Positions 16,117 to 26,301 of a stretch of DNA of 64,000 nucleotides are shown here, in pieces (within the stretch, counting starts at the first letter, position 1; every line of letters begins with the position of its first letter). The DNA lies in the NCBI RefSeq assembly GCF_020873875.1, contig NZ_JAHWGU010000023.1:78279-142278 (forward strand). The letters are read 5' to 3'. Source of the stretch: Actinoplanes sp. DH11. GTDB lineage: Bacteria > Actinomycetota > Actinomycetes > Mycobacteriales > Micromonosporaceae. Under the pieces are notes generated by a model. The model saw only the letters and a list, made by a program, of their open reading frames with translations. It made no database searches and was not told the DNA's origin. The translations under genes were made by a program, and so were the position numbers.

Positions 16117-17816
16117 GACCGGCTCCGGCTGCGACGGTCGCCGCGGCGGGCCGCGACCAGGTAGGGCGAGGCGTTCGGGGCGCCACCGCCGCGCAGGCTC
16201 AGCGGCGGGCGGGTGTGCGCGCGGACCGCCAGCATCGCGATGTCGTCGCGGGGCCCGCCGTTCACCCACTCGGAGACCAGCTGGCGCAACCGTTCCACCG
16301 CGACCGCGCCGGGCATGCCCTGGCAGCCGGCCAACTGCCGGCGCAGCCGTTCCTCGCCGAACTGCTCGTCGCCGGTGGGGCCGCCGCGCGCCTCGGTCAG
16401 GCCGTCGCTGTAGAGCAGGCACAGCTCGCCGGGCGCCAGCTCGACGGTGGCCGGGCGGACCACGGTCTCCGGCAGGACGCCGATCAGCGTGCCCTTGGTG
16501 GGTACGACGTCGACCGTACCGTTTGTGCGCAGGATCAGGGGTGGCGGGTGACCGCCGCTCGCGAGCCGGAGCCGCACCCGCCCCTGCTCGGCACGGTGCA
16601 CCGTGCCGACGACCAGGGTGACGAAGCGTTGCCGGCGGCCGGACTGGAGCAGTGCCCGGTTGAGCACCGTGAGCATGTGATCCGGCGCGACGTCGACCAG
16701 GCTCAGCGCCCGCAGGGTCTGCCGCACCTTGCCGGTCATCACCGCGGCCTCCGGGCCGGTGCCGCAGACGTCGCCGAGCGCGATCACGGTGTCGCTGCCA
16801 CCGTCGACCGGGCCGATGACCTCGTAGAAGTCGCCGCCGACCCGCAGCGAGTCACGGGCCGCCTGGTAGGAGGCGGCGAGCTCGAAACCCTCCGGCTGGG
16901 GCAGCTCCGGCGGCAGCAGGTCCGCCTGGAGCACCGCGGTGGTGTCTACCTGCTCCTGGTAGAGCATGGCCGCCGCGACGGCGGCACCGGCCCGGGCGGC
17001 GAAGACCCGGACCAGTTGCTCGTCCTCCGCGGAGAACGGGGCGTGCGGGCCGGTGCGCGCCAGCACCAGGGCGCCGGCCGGCTCGGCGTGGCCGGGCAGC
17101 GGGACGACCAGCAGCGCGCCGATCGGCCCCAGGTCGGCCGGGAACAGCCAGCCGGGCGCCAGCGCCGGGTCGAGCCAGCGGCTCGGGATCGGCGGGAAGC
17201 CGTCGAGCGCCTCGGTCAGCCCCGGCACCTCGGCGAGCACCCGCTCGGGGAGCGTGCCCTCCTCGGCGGCGTGCCCGGGGGAGAGGCGGATCCAGGCGCT
17301 GTGCCCGCCGGTGACGGGCAGGACCACGATGGCGGCGTCGGCCAGGTGCGCGACGGCCAGCTCGGCTGCGGTACGCGTACAGCGGCGCACGTGCAACGAG
17401 GCGGACAGCCGCCGCCCCGCCTCGGCCAGGAACGCGGTGCGGGACCGTTCCACCTCCAGCGCCGTGGCGTGCACGGTCTCGGAGGTGTGGTCGCGCAGGA
17501 ACCAGGCGTAGTGGTCGTCGTCCAGGTCGCGCCGCATCCCGTACAGATGGCGGCCGTGGTGCTCGGCCCGGAACGAGTGCTGACCCGCGGCGAGCTCGCC
17601 CAGCGGGCCGGTGGTGGCGTCCTGCCCCGGCTCCAGGCCGGGCAGCAGGCGTTGTGCCTCGGCGTTCGCCAGCAGCACCGTGTCGCCGGTCGTGGCGCAC
17701 AGCAGCATGGCCTCGGTCGCGGCCTCCAGGACGGCCCTGAGCAGGGCCGGCGCGGGCGCGACCGGGACCGTGCGCGTCAGCGGCTCGCCGGCATCCGGCG
17801 GCGTGAGCGCGGTCAT
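16113..17816 (-). CDS. PAS/GAF-SpoIIE protein serine phosphatase
   Basis: A 567-residue PP2C-type phosphatase of the RsbU/SpoIIE class, which dephosphorylates STAS anti-sigma antagonists. Order: PAS-like region (residues about 20-130, with ATEAMLLCATTGDTVLLANA), GAF-like region (about 150-320), then the phosphatase domain with RVGGDFYEVI, IALGDVCGTGPEAAVMTGK, LRLASGGHPPPLIL, LCLLYSDGLTEARGG and GGPRDDIAMLAVR. All metal-binding aspartates are present, so it should be active. A GGAGG precedes the ATG. The stop overlaps the start of the B12-binding sensor, which is therefore the second gene of the unit. Its targets are not encoded next to it. Confidence 0.92.
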   Translation of the reverse strand: MTALTPPDAGEPLTRTVPVAPAPALLRAVLEAATEAMLLCATTGDTVLLANAEAQRLLPGLEPGQDATTGPLGELAAGQHSFRAEHHGRHLYGMRRDLDDDHYAWFLRDHTSETVHATALEVERSRTAFLAEAGRRLSASLHVRRCTRTAAELAVAHLADAAIVVLPVTGGHSAWIRLSPGHAAEEGTLPERVLAEVPGLTEALDGFPPIPSRWLDPALAPGWLFPADLGPIGALLVVPLPGHAEPAGALVLARTGPHAPFSAEDEQLVRVFAARAGAAVAAAMLYQEQVDTTAVLQADLLPPELPQPEGFELAASYQAARDSLRVGGDFYEVIGPVDGGSDTVIALGDVCGTGPEAAVMTGKVRQTLRALSLVDVAPDHMLTVLNRALLQSGRRQRFVTLVVGTVHRAEQGRVRLRLASGGHPPPLILRTNGTVDVVPTKGTLIGVLPETVVRPATVELAPGELCLLYSDGLTEARGGPTGDEQFGEERLRRQLAGCQGMPGAVAVERLRQLVSEWVNGGPRDDIAMLAVRAHTRPPLSLRGGGAPNASPYLVAARRGDRRSRSRS

Positions 17817-17883
17817 CCGTTCGCCTCCCTGTTTCTCCCCCGTGAGCGTTGTCCGATCGGCTCCAGCCTACGTGGTCGGCGGA

Positions 17884-18657
17884 TCAGTCTTCGATGTCGA
17901 CCACGATCGGGGCATGGTCGGAGGGGCCTTTGCCCTTGCGGGCCTCGCGGTCGACAAGCGCGTCGGTGACCCGGGCGGCGACGTCGGCGGTGGCGTAGAC
18001 GAGGTCGATCCGCATGCCCTTGTTCTGGTGGAACATGCCGGCGCGGTAGTCCCAGTACGTGTACGGGTGGTCGCCCTTGAGCGGCCGCGCCGGCACATCG
18101 GTGAGCCCGAGGGCGCGCAGCTCGGCGAGGGCCGTCCGCTCGGCCGGGGTGACGTGCGTGGACGCGGTGAACAGCGCCGGGTCCCAGACGTCGGCGTCGG
18201 TGGGCGCCACGTTGTAGTCGCCGGCCACCACGACCGGGCCGGCGGCCAGGTCCGGGACGAGCGCGTCCCGCAGCGCGGCCAGCCACCGCAGCTTGTAGGC
18301 GTAGTGCGGGTCGTCCGGGGTGCGGCCGTTCGGCACGTAGACCGACATGAACCGGATGCCGCCGCAGCGCGCGCTTATCGCCCGCGCCTCCGGGTCGGGG
18401 AAGCCGGGCTCGCCGTCGAAGCCGCGGCGCACGTCCTCCAGGCCGATGCGGGAGAGCAGGGCGACCCCGTTCCAGCGGCCCTGGCCGTACGCCGCCGTCT
18501 CGTAGCCCAGCTCCGTCACCTCGCCGGCGGGGAACGCGTCCTCGCCGACCTTGGTCTCCTGGAGGCAGACGACGTCCGGGGCGGTGCTGCCCAGCCAGTC
18601 GAGCAGGCGGGGCAGGCGAGCCTTGACCGAGTTCACGTTCCAGGTGGCGAAGCGCAT
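17884..18657 (-). CDS. xth: Exodeoxyribonuclease III (AP endonuclease)
   Basis: A 257-residue EEP-fold nuclease for base-excision repair, of normal XthA length. MRFATWNVNSVKARLPRLL gives the metal-binding Asn, VVCLQETKV the Glu, VVVAGDYNVAPTDADVWD the Asp-x-Asn pair, and GPSDHAPIVVDIED the terminal catalytic Asp-His. RMRIDLVYAT-type sequence (GMRIDLVYATADVAA) is the usual RID-YI segment. No strong ribosome binding site is seen in front of the ATG at 18657. It is likely a single-gene unit. Confidence 0.93.
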   Translation of the reverse strand: MRFATWNVNSVKARLPRLLDWLGSTAPDVVCLQETKVGEDAFPAGEVTELGYETAAYGQGRWNGVALLSRIGLEDVRRGFDGEPGFPDPEARAISARCGGIRFMSVYVPNGRTPDDPHYAYKLRWLAALRDALVPDLAAGPVVVAGDYNVAPTDADVWDPALFTASTHVTPAERTALAELRALGLTDVPARPLKGDHPYTYWDYRAGMFHQNKGMRIDLVYATADVAARVTDALVDREARKGKGPSDHAPIVVDIED

Positions 18658-18686
18658 CCGTCAAGCCTGCCGCATCCGGCCGGCGA

Positions 18687-18779
18687 TCACCTGCGGCCGG
18701 GACCGATCGGACCGCGCGTCGCGGTGAACAGCGCGGCGGCGAGCCCGGCCATCAGCACGAGAAGCAGCACGGTCAGCAT
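18687..18779 (-). CDS. Putative 30-residue membrane peptide
   Basis: MLTVLLLVLMAGLAAALFTA followed by TRGPIGPGRR: one hydrophobic helix and a short basic tail. A GGAG six bases before the ATG supports translation. It lies directly upstream of exonuclease III on the same strand, with 29 bases between them. Small single-helix peptides of this kind are common and usually not annotated. Without comparison it may be chance. Confidence 0.35.
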   Translation of the reverse strand: MLTVLLLVLMAGLAAALFTATRGPIGPGRR

Positions 18780-18909
18780 GGTTCTCCGATCGGCAGTGAC
18801 GTGGCTTACACCAGGATTCCGCGAGCGAATAATGCCGGAGTTGGCCGCACGGCACCAGTCCTCCTGACAGGTTTGTCTCCGGGGAGGAAGACCGTACGGG
18901 GGAACGAAC

Positions 18910-19536
18910 ATGGATGTGGAAGTGCTGCCGGAGCTGCCGGCGGAGTTGTCCGAGGACGCCTGGGACTTCTACCAGGACTGTTTCGCCGACCTGGCCGTGC
19001 TGGCGGTGAACAGGCACCTGATGCACCGGCCCGAGTTCGACGAGCTGATGGCCGACAAACGGGCCGCCAAGTACGTGATCCGGGACGACGAGGGGCACGT
19101 GGCCGGGCTCGGTGTGATGACGAACCAGCTGGACGCGGTGCCGCTGATCTCGGCGGAGTACTTCGCGTACCACTGGCCGGAACACTACGAGCAGGGCCGG
19201 CTCTTCTACGTGGTCTTCGTCGGGGCGGCGCCGGGCACCCGGGGTACGGGCGTCTTCATCAGCCTGCTCCGGGAGATGTACAAGTCGATCGGCGAGGCCG
19301 ACGGCAAGGTGTTCGTCGACATCTGCTCGTACAACGAGGAGCGGCACGCCCTGCCCCGGATGATCTCGATGATCCTGGGCCGGGTCGCCGGCCGGGCACA
19401 GCCGACCCGGCTGGACGCCCAGTCCTTCTGGATGTACGAGTTCCCGCCGCCCGGCACCGAGGTCCGCGAGGAGCGCCGCACCGGTTTCCGGGAGCGCCGG
19501 GCCGGTCTGCCGGAGCGCCGGGGTGTCAGGGGCTGA
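18910..19536 (+). CDS. GNAT-like acyltransferase fold protein
   Basis: A 208-residue protein with the outline of a GNAT domain: AKYVIRDDEGHVAGLGVMTN as strands 2-4, FYVVFVGAAPGTRGTGVFIS as the strand-4/acetyl-CoA loop (a Q/R-x-x-G-x-A-like PGTRGTG turn), and KVFVDICSYNEERHALPRM as the late helix-strand part. The N-terminus EDAWDFYQDCFADLAVLAVN may bind the substrate. The last 30 residues are Arg-rich. The acceptor is unknown. The ATG follows GGGGGAACGAAC, a good ribosome binding site. It stands alone and converges with the GGDEF/EAL gene. Confidence 0.65.
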   Translation: MDVEVLPELPAELSEDAWDFYQDCFADLAVLAVNRHLMHRPEFDELMADKRAAKYVIRDDEGHVAGLGVMTNQLDAVPLISAEYFAYHWPEHYEQGRLFYVVFVGAAPGTRGTGVFISLLREMYKSIGEADGKVFVDICSYNEERHALPRMISMILGRVAGRAQPTRLDAQSFWMYEFPPPGTEVREERRTGFRERRAGLPERRGVRG

Positions 19537-19569
19537 GCCGGCCTGCCGAGGGTTTGCCGGCCGGGCCGG

Positions 19570-21897
19570 TCACTCCGTCCGGCGGTGGCGGCCGTAGACC
19601 GACGCGATCGCGGGCATCTCCGGCTCCGCGATCGCGGGCTGCCGCCACCGCTCGGCGAACTCGTGCGCCGGCACCGCCGCACCCCACAGCCAGCCCTGGC
19701 AGTTGACCACGCCGACGGCGTAGAGGGCGTCGCGTTGCAGCGGCGTCTCCACGCCCTCGGCGATCACCCCGAGGCCGAGCGCGTGACTCATCGCCACCAC
19801 CGCCCGGACGATCTCGTCGTCCTCGACGTTGACGCCGAGGCCGATCACGAACGACCGGTCGATCTTGACGCCGGTGACCGGGAAGCGGCGCAGGTAGCCG
19901 AGTGCCGAGAAGCCGGTGCCGAAGTCGTCGACGAGCAGCTTCACGCCGAGTTCCCGCAGCTCGAACAGCACCCGGGAGGTCACGCTGGAGCCGTCCACCA
20001 TCACCGACTCGGTCATCTCCAGGGCCACGCAGTGCGCGGGTACGCCGTACCGCAGCATCTCGCCCGAAATGATCAGCGGCAGTTCCGGCTCGCTGAGCTG
20101 GCGGGGTGAGACGTTGATGGAGAGGTAGAAGTCGTCGCCGACGATGCCCTCGGAACGCCAGACGCCGAGCTGGCGCAGCGCCTCCTTGCGGACCCAGGTG
20201 CCGATGCTGCCGATCAGGCCGGCGTCCTCGGCGATCGGGATGAACGTCATCGGCGGGATCGCGCCGCGCTCCGGGTGCATCCAGCGCACCAGGGCCTCGG
20301 CACCGACCGGCACGCCGGTCTCCAGCCGCACGATCGGCTGGTAGTGGACGTGCAGCTGGTCCTCGGCGAGCGCCTGGCGCAGCGCCAGCTCCAGCTCGAT
20401 CCGCTCCCGGACCTGGTCGTGCATCGAGGTGTCGAAGATCGTCGAGCGGCCCGGGCCCTCGCCCTTGGCCCGGTACATCGCGGTGTCGGCGTCGCGCATC
20501 AGCGCCTCGGCGGTGACCGCGGCCCGGGCGGCGTCACCGGCGGCGTGCGAGATGCCGATCGACGCGGTGATCACCACCTCGGTGTCGCGGACCAGGAACG
20601 GCCGGGCGAAGCAGCCGCGGATGTCGTCGACCAGGTGCAGGGCGCCGCCCTTCTCGCCGACGTACGCGAGCAGGAATTCGTCGCCGCCCACCCGGGCCAC
20701 CGGTACACTGCCGGCCACCGCGGCCCGCAGGCGCCGGCCCACCTCGATCACCAGCTGGTCGCCGGTGTCGTGGCCCCAGGAGTCGTTCACCCACTTGAAG
20801 CCGTCCAGGTCGAGCATGTAGACCCAGACCCGGTCGTGTCCGTCCGGGTCGACCACCGTCACCAGACGCTCGATCTCGGCGGAGATGGACACCCGGTTCG
20901 GCAGCGAGGTGAGCGGGTCGTGGGTGGCCTGGTGCTCGGAGCGCAGCTGCGCGGCGACCTGCGCCTGGACCGCGGAACTGGCCCGGAACAGCAGCAGGCC
21001 GGCGATCAGCGCGCCGGTCACCGCGATCAGCAGCCGTGCGCCGGTGCCGCTGCTCCGGTCGCTGAGCAGCAGCGCGAACGGCAGGATCAGCGCCGGGGCG
21101 AGCAGGGCGAGGCGCTGCCAGCCCCACTCCTGCACCGGCGCCTTCGCGGCCCGGCTCATCTCGACGACCGACGGGTGCAGGGCGGCCACGCCGAGGGCCG
21201 TGTAGGCGAGCAGGAACGGCACGTTGTAGATCGGATCGGTGTAGATCTTCCCGCCGACCCCGGCGATCGCGTACGCGAAGTCGCCCGCGAACAGCATCAG
21301 CATCGTGCACGTCAGGGCGGTGAGACTGAGCGGCCACGACTTCGCCGTGAAGGTCAGGTTGACGATCAGCAGCAGGATGATCACGTCGAAGAGCGGGTAG
21401 GTGCCCTGGATCAGCGAGAGCAGGGCCGGTCGCCCGGTGGTCGCCGCGGCGGGCAGGGCCAGCAGCAGCGTGGTGGTCACGCCGGCGGCCAGGGTGACGA
21501 TCAGCCCGTCCAGCACGGCGTGCCGGTCCAGGCTCGAGCGCTGGCGCAGCAGCATCGCCAGGAAGATGCCGAGCAGCATGTATCCGGTGAAGCTGAAGAC
21601 GTCGGCCACCAGCGGCCACGGCATGTCCTGCTCGGTGACCGAGGGCCGGATGAGCACGCCGATCAGGAACGTCAGGGCGCCGGCACCCATCAGCAGCCAG
21701 GCGGTGGGCGGTTCGGCGCCCCACCGGCGGGGCCCGAGGAAGCAGGCCGTCACCGTCGCGATGCCGAGCACCAGGAAGCTGACGGTGCTGATCAGTGAGT
21801 CGGGGAACAGCGCGTAGAGGACCGTGGCGACCAGCCCGCCGGCGGCCAGCACCTGCCAGAGCCGCCGGGCGATCACGGGCGGGAGTGCGGGTTGCAC
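19570..21897 (-). CDS. Membrane-bound GGDEF/EAL cyclic-di-GMP turnover protein
   Basis: A 775-residue protein. About 300 N-terminal residues form nine or ten membrane helices (MHYT/MASE-like sensor, family not assigned). Then comes a GGDEF domain with the intact RVGGDEF active loop and DLDGFKWVNDSWGHDTGDQL, and an EAL domain with GAEALVRWMHPERG, LSINVSPRQLSEPE, LEMTESVMVDG, VDDFGTGFSALGYLRRF, KIDRSFV and IAEGVETPLQ. Both domains keep their catalytic residues, so it may make and break c-di-GMP. I chose GTG 21897, which follows GGGAGG by eight bases; the open frame continues upstream into Arg-rich shadow of the stress-protein gene. Confidence 0.93.
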   Translation of the reverse strand: MQPALPPVIARRLWQVLAAGGLVATVLYALFPDSLISTVSFLVLGIATVTACFLGPRRWGAEPPTAWLLMGAGALTFLIGVLIRPSVTEQDMPWPLVADVFSFTGYMLLGIFLAMLLRQRSSLDRHAVLDGLIVTLAAGVTTTLLLALPAAATTGRPALLSLIQGTYPLFDVIILLLIVNLTFTAKSWPLSLTALTCTMLMLFAGDFAYAIAGVGGKIYTDPIYNVPFLLAYTALGVAALHPSVVEMSRAAKAPVQEWGWQRLALLAPALILPFALLLSDRSSGTGARLLIAVTGALIAGLLLFRASSAVQAQVAAQLRSEHQATHDPLTSLPNRVSISAEIERLVTVVDPDGHDRVWVYMLDLDGFKWVNDSWGHDTGDQLVIEVGRRLRAAVAGSVPVARVGGDEFLLAYVGEKGGALHLVDDIRGCFARPFLVRDTEVVITASIGISHAAGDAARAAVTAEALMRDADTAMYRAKGEGPGRSTIFDTSMHDQVRERIELELALRQALAEDQLHVHYQPIVRLETGVPVGAEALVRWMHPERGAIPPMTFIPIAEDAGLIGSIGTWVRKEALRQLGVWRSEGIVGDDFYLSINVSPRQLSEPELPLIISGEMLRYGVPAHCVALEMTESVMVDGSSVTSRVLFELRELGVKLLVDDFGTGFSALGYLRRFPVTGVKIDRSFVIGLGVNVEDDEIVRAVVAMSHALGLGVIAEGVETPLQRDALYAVGVVNCQGWLWGAAVPAHEFAERWRQPAIAEPEMPAIASVYGRHRRTE

Positions 21898-21965
21898 CGG
21901 GCATTCCTCCCGAAGATCAAGGTTGGGATCAACGGTAGCAATCCGGGCACTTGACCAACCGGCGT

Positions 21966-22775
21966 TTAGTGAACTGCTCTCATGCTCGCGGCGCTGTGGG
22001 CGAAGACGGCCGGGCATCCGCCGCGCCGCAGCACCTCGCCGGCGACCGAGCCGAGCCGGCGCGCGCCGCCGGCGCCGCGCGGGCCGAGGACGACCAGACC
22101 GGCGTGCCGGCTGGCCCGCACCACGGTGGCCGCGGCCGGTCCGGTCAGCACCCGGTGGCGGGTGACCGGAAGTTCCGGCACCTCGGCGAGCATCTCGTCG
22201 AGGAGTTTGGCGCCGGCCTCCGCGGCGCCCAGGACGCCGTCGGGAACGACGTGTGCCACGTGCAGCGGACAGCCGTGCAGCCGGGCCTGCGCGGCGGCGA
22301 ACCGGAGCCCGAGGCGGGCGAACGGCGAGCCGTCGACGGCGGCCAGGACCGGGCCGGTCGGCGGGCGCGGGCCGCGGGCCAGGGCCACCGGGCACCAGGA
22401 CCGCGACACCAGGTCGCGGGCCAGCGCGCCGGTGCCGAGCCGGTCCAGGCCGGCGCCGCCGATCACCAGCAGGGCCGCGGTGCGGCTCAGCGCGACCAGC
22501 ACCCGTCCCGGTGATCCATCCCGCAGTTGTCCGCGCGCATCGACGCCGGGTGTGGAACGCTGGGCGAAGGCGACCGCCTCCTCGACGACACGCGAGGCGG
22601 CCCCGCGGGCCGGGGCGTAGCCGGCGCCACCGGCTCCCGGACGCGGATCGGGCCAGGTGAAAGCATGAACGACGGACAACGCGCACCCGCGGGTGACGGC
22701 TTCCCGCGCGGCCAGCCGGACCGCGGCGCGACTGGCCGCGGTTCCGTCGGTACCCACCACGACGGGATCTCGCAT
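21966..22775 (-). CDS. Universal stress protein, two UspA domains
   Basis: A 269-residue tandem UspA protein. Domain 1 begins DPVVVGTDGTAASRAAVRLA and ends with LLVIGGAGLDRLGTGALA-type residues; domain 2 begins GPVLAAVDGSPFARLGLRFA and ends LVVLGPRGAGGARRLGSVAG. Both ends show a form of the G-x2-G-x9-G[ST] ATP-binding loop, although not perfectly. The ATG at 22775 is the start. It is divergent from citrate synthase. The 173 bases between them are AT-richer than average and should hold both promoters. Confidence 0.9.
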   Translation of the reverse strand: MRDPVVVGTDGTAASRAAVRLAAREAVTRGCALSVVHAFTWPDPRPGAGGAGYAPARGAASRVVEEAVAFAQRSTPGVDARGQLRDGSPGRVLVALSRTAALLVIGGAGLDRLGTGALARDLVSRSWCPVALARGPRPPTGPVLAAVDGSPFARLGLRFAAAQARLHGCPLHVAHVVPDGVLGAAEAGAKLLDEMLAEVPELPVTRHRVLTGPAAATVVRASRHAGLVVLGPRGAGGARRLGSVAGEVLRRGGCPAVFAHSAASMRAVH

Positions 22776-22948
22776 CGGTCCTCCCGTAACAAAGCCGCAA
22801 TATACCGACCATTGTCTATGGCGCAACGACCCATACGTACTGGTGACCAATGCCTCAACAGATGGCTGGCTGATGACCCATTCAGGTTGAGGGTTTACGG
22901 TGAACGGCAAAATCTTTGGGACATCTGCCGGTGAAGTGAGGGAAATAC

Positions 22949-24232
<1,284 letters not shown>

Positions 24233-24244
24233 CCCGCATCGATG

Positions 24245-24276
24245 ACGCCCTGCCGGTGATCCGGCAGGGCGTTTTC
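24245..24276 (+). terminator. Rho-independent terminator of gltA
   Basis: ACGCCCTGCCGG, loop TGAT, CCGGCAGGGCGT, then TTTC: a perfect 12-bp stem 12 bases after the stop codon. Confidence 0.92.
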
Positions 24277-24447
24277 GTGTGCCGGGCGTCTTCGTGCGCG
24301 CGGCGTCTTCCTGTGCCGGGCGCCGGGCGGCGCGGTCCCGGCCCCCCGGCCCGCCCGGTGCGGCATGCCGCGGGCGTCGCCTGGGCATGAAAGGGTCGAG
24401 GCAATCGGCTGATCACGCCGAGAGGCACCGCACCAGGGGAGACGCGC

Positions 24448-26013
24448 ATGGACGTTGTGATCGGGATCGACACCGGTACCACCGCCACCAAAGGTGTCGC
24501 GATCGGTCCGCGCGGTGAGGTCCGTGCGCTGACAAGCGTGCACTACCCGCTTTCCGTGCCCGGCCCGGGCCGGGCGGAGCTGGACCCGGAACGGCTGTCC
24601 GCGGCCGCGGTGGAAGCGCTCGTCGACGTGGCCGGCCAGTGCCGCGAACACGGCGACCGGGTCACCGCGATCGGGCTCAGCGCGTTCCTGCACGCCCTCG
24701 TGCCGATGTCCGCCGACGGCACCCCGCTCGGCCCGCTGATCACCTGGGCGGACGGCCGCTCCGCCGCGCAGTGCGAGGCCATCGTCGCGTCCGGCCGGAA
24801 AGCGTCCCTCCAGGCGCGGACCGGCACGCCGGTGCATCCCATGTCGCCGCTCACCAAGCTGGCCTGGTGGGGTGAGAACGACCCGGAGGTGCTGCACGGC
24901 ACCCCGCGCTGGGGCGGCGTCAAGGAGCTGATCGTCGCGGCGCTCGCCGACGAGCCCTTCCTGGTGGACCTCTCCCTGGCGTCCGGCACCGGGCTCTACG
25001 ACATCCACTCCCGCAAGTGGGACGACGAGGCCCTGTCGATCGCCGGGGTCCGCGCCGGCCAACTAGCCGAGGTCGTGCCGACCGTCCACCGGCTGCGCCT
25101 GCGCGCCGACGTGGCCTCCGCCGCCGGACTGCCCCGCGACCTCCCCCTGATCATCGGCGCTGCCGACGGCCCGCTCGCCAACCTCGGCGTCGGCGCCACC
25201 CCGGCCGGCATCGCGGCCGTCTCGCTCGGCACCAGCGGCGCCCTGCGCACGGTCGTCGACCGGCCCACCAACGACCAGGCCGGGCGCCTCTTCTGCTACG
25301 CGCTCACCGAGGACCGGTGGGTGATCGGTGGCGCGGTCAACAACGCCGGGTCGGTGGTGCGGTGGGCGGGGGAGAGCTTCGCGGGCGGCTTCGAACGGCC
25401 CGGTGCCGAGGGTGAGGACGCCGACGAACGGGATGCGGCGCTGCTGGAGGAGGCCGCCGGGATCATCGCCGGCAGCGAAGGGCTGCTCTGCCTGCCGTAC
25501 CTGCTGGGCGAACGGGCGCCGTGGTGGCGCCCCGGCATGCGCGGCGCCTACCTGGGGCTGCGCCGCGAACACACCCGGCCGCATCTGGTCCGGGCCGCCG
25601 TCGAAGGGGTCTGTCAGCAGCTGGCACTGGTCCGGGACTCGTTCGACGCCGAAGGCTGCCCGGTCACCGAGATCCGCGCCACCGGCGGGGCGGTCGCCTC
25701 CTCGCTCTGGGTGTCGATCCTCTCCTCGGCGCTGGACCTGCCGGTCGCGGTCGCCGACACGCCGGAGGGCACCGCGCTCGGCGCCTGCCTGCTGGCCCGG
25801 CACGCCCTCGGGGAACTGCCCGACCTGGACGAGGCGGCGGCGCTGGTGCCGATCGGCCGGCACACCACACCGGACCCGGCGGACGCGGCGTTCTACCGCA
25901 AGCTGCGGCCGCTCGTCGAGAAGTCGGCGCTGGCGGTGCTCGATGTGGTGGCCGAACTGGACCGGCTGGCGCCGGAACCACTGCCGGGCACCGAGAAGGC
26001 CGTCCGGTCGTGA
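24448..26013 (+). CDS. gntK: FGGY-family gluconokinase
   Basis: A 521-residue sugar kinase that should phosphorylate gluconate to 6-phosphogluconate for the pentose phosphate pathway. The FGGY N-domain starts DVVIGIDTGTTATKGVAIGP. The substrate-side motif TWADGRS follows, then AAVSLGTSGALRTVVDRPT, GGAVNNAGSVVRWAGE and the C-terminal ATP site ATGGAVASSLWVSILSSALD with PEGTALGACLLARHALG. The substrate call follows from resemblance to GntK-type members (HPMSPLTKLAWW is typical), not from a decisive residue. GGGGAGACGCGC precedes the ATG. It is monogenic, with a hairpin downstream. Confidence 0.88.
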   Translation: MDVVIGIDTGTTATKGVAIGPRGEVRALTSVHYPLSVPGPGRAELDPERLSAAAVEALVDVAGQCREHGDRVTAIGLSAFLHALVPMSADGTPLGPLITWADGRSAAQCEAIVASGRKASLQARTGTPVHPMSPLTKLAWWGENDPEVLHGTPRWGGVKELIVAALADEPFLVDLSLASGTGLYDIHSRKWDDEALSIAGVRAGQLAEVVPTVHRLRLRADVASAAGLPRDLPLIIGAADGPLANLGVGATPAGIAAVSLGTSGALRTVVDRPTNDQAGRLFCYALTEDRWVIGGAVNNAGSVVRWAGESFAGGFERPGAEGEDADERDAALLEEAAGIIAGSEGLLCLPYLLGERAPWWRPGMRGAYLGLRREHTRPHLVRAAVEGVCQQLALVRDSFDAEGCPVTEIRATGGAVASSLWVSILSSALDLPVAVADTPEGTALGACLLARHALGELPDLDEAAALVPIGRHTTPDPADAAFYRKLRPLVEKSALAVLDVVAELDRLAPEPLPGTEKAVRS

Positions 26014-26022
26014 CCGTCCGTT

Positions 26023-26050
26023 CCGGGGCCCCGGGTGTCCGGGGCCTCGG
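26023..26050 (+). terminator. Probable terminator after gluconokinase
   Basis: CCGGGGCCCCGG, loop GTGT, CCGGGGCCTCGG: a 12-bp stem with one mismatch, nine bases after the stop codon. Confidence 0.65.
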
Positions 26051-26117
26051 TGCGGTGCGGGTCATCTTGATCGTCCTGGCGTAGGTCGCTGTCACCGGCC
26101 CGCGTTAGAGTGACCCG

Positions 26118-26257
26118 CGAGCGGTAGCGGAGGAACCCGGTGTGAGTCCGGGACGGTCCCGCCACTGTGACCGGGGAGCGACCCGCAGCACGCCACGGCG
26201 CACAGCCGGAAGGCGCGGGAACCGTCGATCCGGGAGTCAGGAGACTCCGGCCGCTCG
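26118..26257 (+). promoter_or_regulatory. Cobalamin riboswitch
   Basis: Shows the conserved elements of the B12 riboswitch in order: closing stem CGAGCGG at the start paired with CCGCTCG at the end, AACCCGGTGTGAGTCCGGGAC, GGTCCCGCCACTGTGA, and the B12 box region GGGAGTCAGGAGACTCCGGC. It ends 44 bases before the start of the chelatase gene and should switch off the cobalamin operon when cofactor is abundant. Confidence 0.96.
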
Positions 26258-26301
26258 GTTTGCCGACGCGCGGGCGTGGACACCCGCCGGAAGGGACTCC
26301 T

